This document shows positions 59,371-64,000 of a DNA stretch of 64,000 nt, one piece after another. This DNA comes from G965213525 sp965213525 (GTDB lineage: Bacteria; Actinomycetota; Acidimicrobiia; Acidimicrobiales; Poriferisodalaceae), in the NCBI GenBank assembly GCA_965213525.1, contig OZ243889.1, forward strand, positions 806,001 to 870,000. The letters are read 5' to 3'. Position numbers and translations under genes: made by a program. How positions within the stretch are numbered: position 1 is the first letter of the stretch; each line of letters begins with the position of its first letter. A model generated the notes under the pieces. The model saw only the letters and a list, made by a program, of their open reading frames with translations, was not told where the DNA came from and did not search any database.

Positions 59371-60777
59371 TCATTCGAGACGGACTGACGTGTGCGGTCG
59401 TGCGGCGGGCGCCGTCATGGAGGTTCGGATGGTGGTGGTCGCCGGGGCGGCGCCGATGCGGTGGTCGGGTGGGTCCCAGGGGCTGTTGGGGGGTGGGTGC
59501 CAGTGCCAGGTGCCGTCTGGGTCTTCGGTGATGGTCCAGCCGGATTCGTGGACGAGGTGGTGGTGCCAGCGGCACAGGGGGACGGCGTTGTCGATGTCGG
59601 TGCGGCCGGCATCGTCCCAGTGGCGGAGGTGGTGGAGCTCGCAGCGGGCGTAGGCGACATCGCAGTCATCGAAGGCACAACGTCGGTGGCGGGCGGCCAG
59701 GGCCCGGCGTTGGGCCCGGCTGAACGTGCGGCGGGACCGGCCGAGGTGCAGGGGCAGGCCGGCCGAGTCGACGACGAGGTGGGCGACCGTGGCGTCACAG
59801 GACAGGCGAGCTGCGGTGGCGGGGCTGATCGCCACGGACTGGTGGTCACAGCGCCGACGGGGGCCGAACGCCGCCGAGGGACCTGCGGTGGTGGGGTCGG
59901 CCCGTGGATCCGAGACGTCAGCGGTCCCGGCGGCGCCGGTGCGCTCTGAGAGGTCGGCGCGGCTGGCGCGGTCGGAGGTGCCAGTTGGGTGGGTGCGGTC
60001 GGTGGTCGAGTCGCCGTGGGCGAGGAGGGGTCGGTCGACCACGACGACGGTGGTGGTGACCCGGAGGTCGTCGCCGTCACCACAGACCAGGTCGACCAGG
60101 GCGTCGGCGCGGCGGGCGTGGTAGCTGCGTGCTGCGGGGTGGTGGTCGCACAGGGCGGTGTCGGGGTCGGTGTTGGCGTCAAGGGCGGCGAGGACGCGCT
60201 GTGCGTCCTCACCGGGGAGGCTGAAGGCACCGTGGAGGTCACCGAACAGATCGGTGCGGGTCCGCAACGACCGGGCGGCGTAGCGCTCCTCGGCGTCAGC
60301 GGGTGCACGGCGGGCGGCCCAGTCAGCACACGTGTCGGACCAGGCGGTCAAGCCCTGGCGGGTCGCGGTATCGACCAGCGCGGCCTGGTCGCACCGTGCG
60401 GCGTCCCAGCGGCCGGCGACGGCGCGTGAAAGGACCTCGAGATGAGCGGCGCCGAGCTGGCCGTCGGCGTAGGCAGCGCCGAGATCACCGAGCTGGGCGC
60501 AGACCTCAGCGAGGCGTAGCAGGCGCCGGGCCGTGTCGTCGTCCACGCCGAGGTGGGCGCGCAACCAGGCAACAGGAGTGCGGGCCCCGTCGAGTCGCCA
60601 CCAGCACGTATCGAGCAACTCGCCGACCAGGGCGACCCGGCGGCGTTCGGCGTGCTCGATGCCCGCCGACACCTCGCACAGCTCGTCGGCCGCTGCCCGG
60701 GCGGCCGTCACGTCGACGAGCACCTGTGGCCCGCCGCCACCCCCGCCACCTGTCGCGCCCGTTCCGATCGATCGCAC
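59371..60777 (-). CDS. DUF222/HNH endonuclease (13E12-repeat type)
   Basis: 468 residues from GTG 60777, set by a TAGGGT box 7 bases upstream. The N-terminal DUF222 region has LGVDDDTARRLLRLAEVC and DALVDL segments; a variable Asp/Thr/Ser-rich insert follows (about 255-310). The C-terminal HNH motif is CAFDDCDVAYARCELHHLRH, then TDIDNAVPLCRWHHHLVHE, giving the zinc and catalytic His/Asn. Such genes are multi-copy in actinobacteria and considered mobile or group-I-intron-like nucleases; activity is rarely shown. Here it stands alone between two operons. Confidence 0.85.
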   Translation of the reverse strand: MRSIGTGATGGGGGGGPQVLVDVTAARAAADELCEVSAGIEHAERRRVALVGELLDTCWWRLDGARTPVAWLRAHLGVDDDTARRLLRLAEVCAQLGDLGAAYADGQLGAAHLEVLSRAVAGRWDAARCDQAALVDTATRQGLTAWSDTCADWAARRAPADAEERYAARSLRTRTDLFGDLHGAFSLPGEDAQRVLAALDANTDPDTALCDHHPAARSYHARRADALVDLVCGDGDDLRVTTTVVVVDRPLLAHGDSTTDRTHPTGTSDRASRADLSERTGAAGTADVSDPRADPTTAGPSAAFGPRRRCDHQSVAISPATAARLSCDATVAHLVVDSAGLPLHLGRSRRTFSRAQRRALAARHRRCAFDDCDVAYARCELHHLRHWDDAGRTDIDNAVPLCRWHHHLVHESGWTITEDPDGTWHWHPPPNSPWDPPDHRIGAAPATTTIRTSMTAPAARPHTSVRLE

Positions 60778-60784
60778 GTTCGAC

Positions 60785-60790
60785 ACCCTA
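60785..60790 (-). promoter_or_regulatory. -10 box TAGGGT of the HNH gene (leaderless)
   Basis: On the minus strand TAGGGT ends 7 bases before GTG 60777. Confidence 0.55.
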
Positions 60791-60892
60791 GAGAGGGGGT
60801 GTGTCACCCCACCCGAACGGCCCGACCGAGCCGTCGCCGGCCGCCGCCACCCGAGCTACCCCACCGCATGTTCGACGGCCGCCGTCACCACG

Positions 60893-60898
60893 TACCGT
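60893..60898 (+). promoter_or_regulatory. Possible -10 box TACCGT of trpBA
   Basis: TACCGT ends 35 bases before GTG 60934, giving a short leader; no attenuator or leader peptide was recognised. Confidence 0.35.
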
Positions 60899-60933
60899 TC
60901 GGGGCGGACCTGCGACGACGAGAGCGAGCACCG

Positions 60934-62121
60934 GTGACCCTGCGAACCGAGCCTGCGGCGAGGGCGATGGCCGAGCCCGACGAGCGGGGCTTCTTCGGCG
61001 ACTTCGGCGGGCGCTACGTACCCGAACCCCTCGTCGGGGCGTGCGCCGAGGTCGAGGAGGCGTTCCGTGACGCCTGGGCCGACGACGGCTTCCGAACCGA
61101 GCTCGACCGCGTGCTCGCCGAGTACGCCGGGCGACCGTCCCCGCTCACCGAGTGCCACAACCTGGGGGCCGATCTCGGGCTGCGGCTGCTGCTCAAGCGC
61201 GAGGACCTCAACCACACGGGCAGCCACAAGATCAACAACGTGATCGGCCAGGCCCTGCTGGCCCGTCGCATGGGCAAGACCCACCTCATCGCCGAGACCG
61301 GTGCCGGCCAGCACGGCGTGGCCACCGCCACCGCGGCGGCGCTGTTGGACATGAGCTGCGTGGTCTACATGGGCGAGGTCGACATGGCCCGCCAGGCCCT
61401 CAACGTGTTCCGCATGCGTCTGCTCGGCGCCGAGGTCGTGCCCGCCACCTCGGGCAGCCGCACGCTGAAGGACGCCGTGAACGAGGCGATGCGCGCCTGG
61501 GTGAGCGAGGTCAGCGAGGCGCACTACTGCCTCGGCTCGGTGATGGGCCCGCATCCCTACCCGTGGATGGTGCGCTGCTTCCAGGAGGTCGTCGGCGTCG
61601 AGGCCGACCGCCAGTGCGCCGAGCTGCTCGGCGGGCCGCCCGACGTGGCGGTGGCCTGCGTGGGCGGCGGGTCCAACGCCGCCGGGCTGTTCGCCGGCTT
61701 CGTCGACCACCCGAACGTGCGCCTCGTCGGCGTGGAACCCGCCGGCGGCGCAGCGATCGGCCGGGGCGTCACCGGCGTGGTGCACGGGATGATGGCTGCG
61801 TTCCTCCAAGACGACGTGGGCCAGGTGCTCGAGGCCCAGTCGATCTCGGCCGGGTTGGACTACCCCGGGGTCGGGCCCGAGCACTCCCACCTGGCCGCCA
61901 TCGGCCGGGCCGAGTACCACCCCGTCACCGACGCAGCGGTGCTCGAGGCCTTCGAGGCGCTGGCCCGGCGAGAGGGCATCATCCCGGCGCTCGAATCGGC
62001 CCACGCCCTGGCCTGGGTGATCGCCGAGGCCGAGGCCCTCGCCGGCCAGGCGGTGGTGATCAACCTGTCGGGCCGGGGGGACAAGGACGTCCAGCAGGTG
62101 CAAGAGCTCGCCGACCGATGA
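60934..62121 (+). CDS. trpB: Tryptophan synthase beta subunit
   Basis: 395 residues from GTG 60934 (ATG 60967 is an alternative with GAGGG upstream). All beta-subunit motifs: GFFGDFGGRYVPEPL, LLLKREDLNHTGSHKINN with the PLP Lys99, ETGAGQHGVATA, YMGEVDMARQALNVFRMRLL, GGGSNAAGLFAGF and SGRGDKD. It condenses indole with serine. The stop overlaps trpA by four bases. No other trp genes are present before it. Confidence 0.96.
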   Translation: MTLRTEPAARAMAEPDERGFFGDFGGRYVPEPLVGACAEVEEAFRDAWADDGFRTELDRVLAEYAGRPSPLTECHNLGADLGLRLLLKREDLNHTGSHKINNVIGQALLARRMGKTHLIAETGAGQHGVATATAAALLDMSCVVYMGEVDMARQALNVFRMRLLGAEVVPATSGSRTLKDAVNEAMRAWVSEVSEAHYCLGSVMGPHPYPWMVRCFQEVVGVEADRQCAELLGGPPDVAVACVGGGSNAAGLFAGFVDHPNVRLVGVEPAGGAAIGRGVTGVVHGMMAAFLQDDVGQVLEAQSISAGLDYPGVGPEHSHLAAIGRAEYHPVTDAAVLEAFEALARREGIIPALESAHALAWVIAEAEALAGQAVVINLSGRGDKDVQQVQELADR

Positions 62122-62939
62122 TCCAGGTCTCGGCGGTCGGGGCGACCACGTCGGGCGAGGCGACCACGTCGCTGGAGGCTCACCTGCGGGCCCGGCGCGC
62201 GGCCGGGCACAAGCTGCTGGTGCCGTACGTGACCGCCGGCATCACCGACGAGTGGCTCGACGTCGTGGAGGCGGTGATCGGTGCCGGCGCCGATGCGGTG
62301 GAGGTCGGCCTGCCGTTCTCGGATCCGGCCGTCGACGGACCCACCATCCAACAGGCCTCCCAGGTGGCGCTCGACCGGGGCACCAGCCCGCTCGGTGCGC
62401 TGGGTGAGCTGGCTGGGCGGCGTGTGGGCGTCCCGCTCGTCGCCATGACCTACTACAACCTCGTGCTGCGCTCGGGCCACGAGCGCTTCGCCGCCAGCCT
62501 CGCCAGCGCGGGCGTGTCGGGTGCCATCATCCCAGACCTCCCGCCCGAGCTCGGTGAGCCGTGGCGCACCGCCGCCGAGGCACACGGCATCGACAACGTG
62601 CTGCTCGTGGCCCCGGTCACCTCCGACGCTCGCCTCGAGCTGCTGGCCGGGCGCACGGCGGGGTTCCTCTACTCGGTCTCGACGATGGGCACCACCGGCG
62701 AGCGGACGAGCCTCGACGAGGCGGCCGGCGTGCTGGCCCGGCGGGTCAAGGCCGTGTCCGACGTCCCGGTGCTGATCGGCTTCGGGATCTCGACGCCCGA
62801 GCACGCCGTGGCCGCCTGCGAGGCCGCCGACGGGGTCATCGTCGCCTCGGCGCTGATGCGACGCCTGCTCGACGGCGGCGATGCGGCCGACGTCGCAGCG
62901 CTGGTGGCACAGATGCGAGATGCCCTCGACGCCGGCTGA
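62118..62939 (+). CDS. trpA: Tryptophan synthase alpha subunit
   Basis: 273 residues from ATG 62118, overlapping the trpB stop (ATGA). TIM-barrel motifs: LLVPYVTAGITDEWLDV, VEVGLPFSDPAVDGPTIQ with catalytic Glu62 and Asp73, MTYYNLVLRSGHERFA, GAIIPDLPPEL and STMGTTGER. It cleaves indole-3-glycerol phosphate and channels indole to TrpB. The N-terminal 19 residues precede the conserved domain and are slightly longer than usual. Confidence 0.95.
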   Translation: MIQVSAVGATTSGEATTSLEAHLRARRAAGHKLLVPYVTAGITDEWLDVVEAVIGAGADAVEVGLPFSDPAVDGPTIQQASQVALDRGTSPLGALGELAGRRVGVPLVAMTYYNLVLRSGHERFAASLASAGVSGAIIPDLPPELGEPWRTAAEAHGIDNVLLVAPVTSDARLELLAGRTAGFLYSVSTMGTTGERTSLDEAAGVLARRVKAVSDVPVLIGFGISTPEHAVAACEAADGVIVASALMRRLLDGGDAADVAALVAQMRDALDAG

Positions 62940-62952
62940 GGAGGCGGCGGTC

Positions 62953-64000
62953 GTGGACGCTGACGTCGCGTCGATCGAGTCGCTGACGCCTGGGCCGCCC
63001 TCGGGCGGCGGGATGTTGGACGTCACCGGTGACGAGCGCACCGACGTGTCCGCCTTTGACGTCGACCGCCTGCTCGTCGCCACGGCGTCAGCTGCGATCG
63101 TGGCCGCTGACGCCCTCGGCCTCGACCGGGGCATCGACGGGCCGGCGCGCCGCCTCGATCGAGCGCAGGTGTGGACCACCTGCACGACGCCGGCCGTCGT
63201 CGATGGGGCCCCGGTCCCCGCCTGGGCCGAGTTGTCCGGCGTGTACCCGACCGCCGACGGGCGCCGGCTGCAGCTGCACTGCAACTTCGCCCACCACGCG
63301 GCCGGGGTCGTGGCCCACCTCGGCGTCGCACCCCATCGCGACGCCGTCGCCGAGGCGATCGCCCGGCGCGACGCCATCGACCTCGAGACCGAGCTGATCG
63401 AGGCCGGCATGATCGCCGCCGCCGTGCGCACCCTGGACGAGTGGGACGCCCATCCCCACGCCGTGGCCACCGCCGGGCTGCCGCTGGTGTCGGTGACCCG
63501 CCTGGGCGACGGCGAACCCTGGGCCGACCGCCGGGTCGCCAGCCCACACAGCGGCGGCGGGCCCGGTGGCCTCGGGGATGACGACGACAGCAGCGGCGGG
63601 CCCGAGGACGCGCCGCTGCGCGGCCTGCGCGTGCTGGACAGCTCACGGGTGCTGGCCGGACCGGTCGGGACGCAGCTGCTGGGCGGTCTCGGCGCCGACG
63701 TGCTGCGGGTGGGCGCAGCCCACCTGCCCCACGTGCCCGTCGGCGTCATCGCCACGGGTGCCGGCAAGCGCAACGCATACGTCGATCTGCGCACCGGGGA
63801 GGGACGAGCCCGCTTCGGCGAGCTACTGACCTCCGCGGACGTCTGGATCGATGCCTACCGACCCGGCGCGCTGGCCAGGTGGGGCTTTGACGTCACGACG
63901 CTGGCCGAGCGGGCTCCGGGCCTGGTGATCGTGCAGATCTCGGCCTTCGACCGGATCGGGCCGTGGGCCGATCGGCGCGGGTTCGACTCGATCGTGCAGT
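62953..64000 (+). CDS. Family III CoA-transferase (CaiB/BaiF type), N-terminal part
   Basis: An open frame from GTG 62953 (GGAGG just after the trpA stop is the ribosome site) runs to the window end without a stop, at least 349 residues. After about 210 residues of an unusual N-terminal extension comes the CaiB core: LRGLRVLDSSRVLAGPVGTQ, LGGLGADVLRV, KRNAYVDLRTGEGRARF, VWIDAYRPGALARWGFD and VIVQISAFDRIGPWADRRG. The catalytic Asp region lies beyond the edge. The extension itself resembles part of another CoA-transferase domain (YPTADGRRLQLHCNF), so this may be a two-domain protein. Moves CoA between acyl groups; substrate unknown. Confidence 0.8.
   Translation, partial: MDADVASIESLTPGPPSGGGMLDVTGDERTDVSAFDVDRLLVATASAAIVAADALGLDRGIDGPARRLDRAQVWTTCTTPAVVDGAPVPAWAELSGVYPTADGRRLQLHCNFAHHAAGVVAHLGVAPHRDAVAEAIARRDAIDLETELIEAGMIAAAVRTLDEWDAHPHAVATAGLPLVSVTRLGDGEPWADRRVASPHSGGGPGGLGDDDDSSGGPEDAPLRGLRVLDSSRVLAGPVGTQLLGGLGADVLRVGAAHLPHVPVGVIATGAGKRNAYVDLRTGEGRARFGELLTSADVWIDAYRPGALARWGFDVTTLAERAPGLVIVQISAFDRIGPWADRRGFDSIVQ

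Noticed and set aside
60778..60933. Trp leader peptide/attenuator before trpB
   Set aside because: No Trp-rich short frame or paired hairpins could be found in the 156-base gap.

Overview
The window is very high in G+C (roughly 70% by eye) and almost fully coding. It reads as chromosome from an actinomycete, most likely class Acidimicrobiia. The class is an inference from three things: secreted repeats of the GYWLVAADGGIFAFGDA kind, a DUF222/HNH (13E12-type) endonuclease, and many crotonases, SDRs and CoA-transferases. The phylum is firmer, because 23455-28897 keeps the mycobacterial order pgsA2 - gcvH - garA - merR (Rv1828/ftsR) - DUF151 nuclease - merR (Rv1830), here followed by gcvT. No tRNA, rRNA, CRISPR array, complete insertion sequence or prophage was seen.

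Layout. 1-1864: end of a PIG-L deacetylase, a short acyl-CoA-dehydrogenase-like protein and a NodS-like methyltransferase, coupled by overlaps. 2432-7568: amino-acid metabolism (glutamate-type dehydrogenase, homoserine kinase, two fold-type-II PLP enzymes). 7750-10182: a large secreted protein with three copper/calcium-motif repeats and a six-repeat beta-rich tail. 10304-13033: thioesterase-like protein, HDOD protein and SRAP (YedK). 13096-17516: a type IIA topoisomerase A-B pair. 17517-19143: a lower-G+C patch with an orphan membrane protein and an MNT nucleotidyltransferase whose HEPN partner looks decayed. 19216-22791: enolase-superfamily enzyme, acyl-CoA synthetase, methyltransferase. 22959-28897: HIT protein and the gcvH-garA-ftsR block. 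28928-30550: class II aldolase-like protein and SDR. 30619-34380: a tightly coupled cysH - precorrin-2 dehydrogenase - cobA - sulfite reductase operon that makes sulfide together with its siroheme cofactor. 34463-48349: crotonases, release-factor-like hydrolase, Fpg, cyclophilin, nitronate monooxygenase, antiporter, GNAT/acyl-CoA-synthetase fusion, DnaJ, AI-2E-type permease. 48466-55096: glgX-treY-treZ, trehalose from glycogen. 55018-59205: an unusual membrane/secreted cluster (HTTM, STYPMF protein, polytopic proteins, alpha/alpha-toroid protein). 59371-60777: HNH endonuclease. 60934-64000: trpB-trpA and the start of a family III CoA-transferase.

Two patterns run through the window. First, at least fifteen genes have a TAnnnT -10 box ending only 6-9 bases before the start codon, which indicates leaderless transcription and fixes many starts. 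Second, several genes carry short local tandem duplications exactly at their ends: HDOD stop, methyltransferase start and stop, and STYPMF-protein stop. These leave ghost gene ends beside the intact gene.
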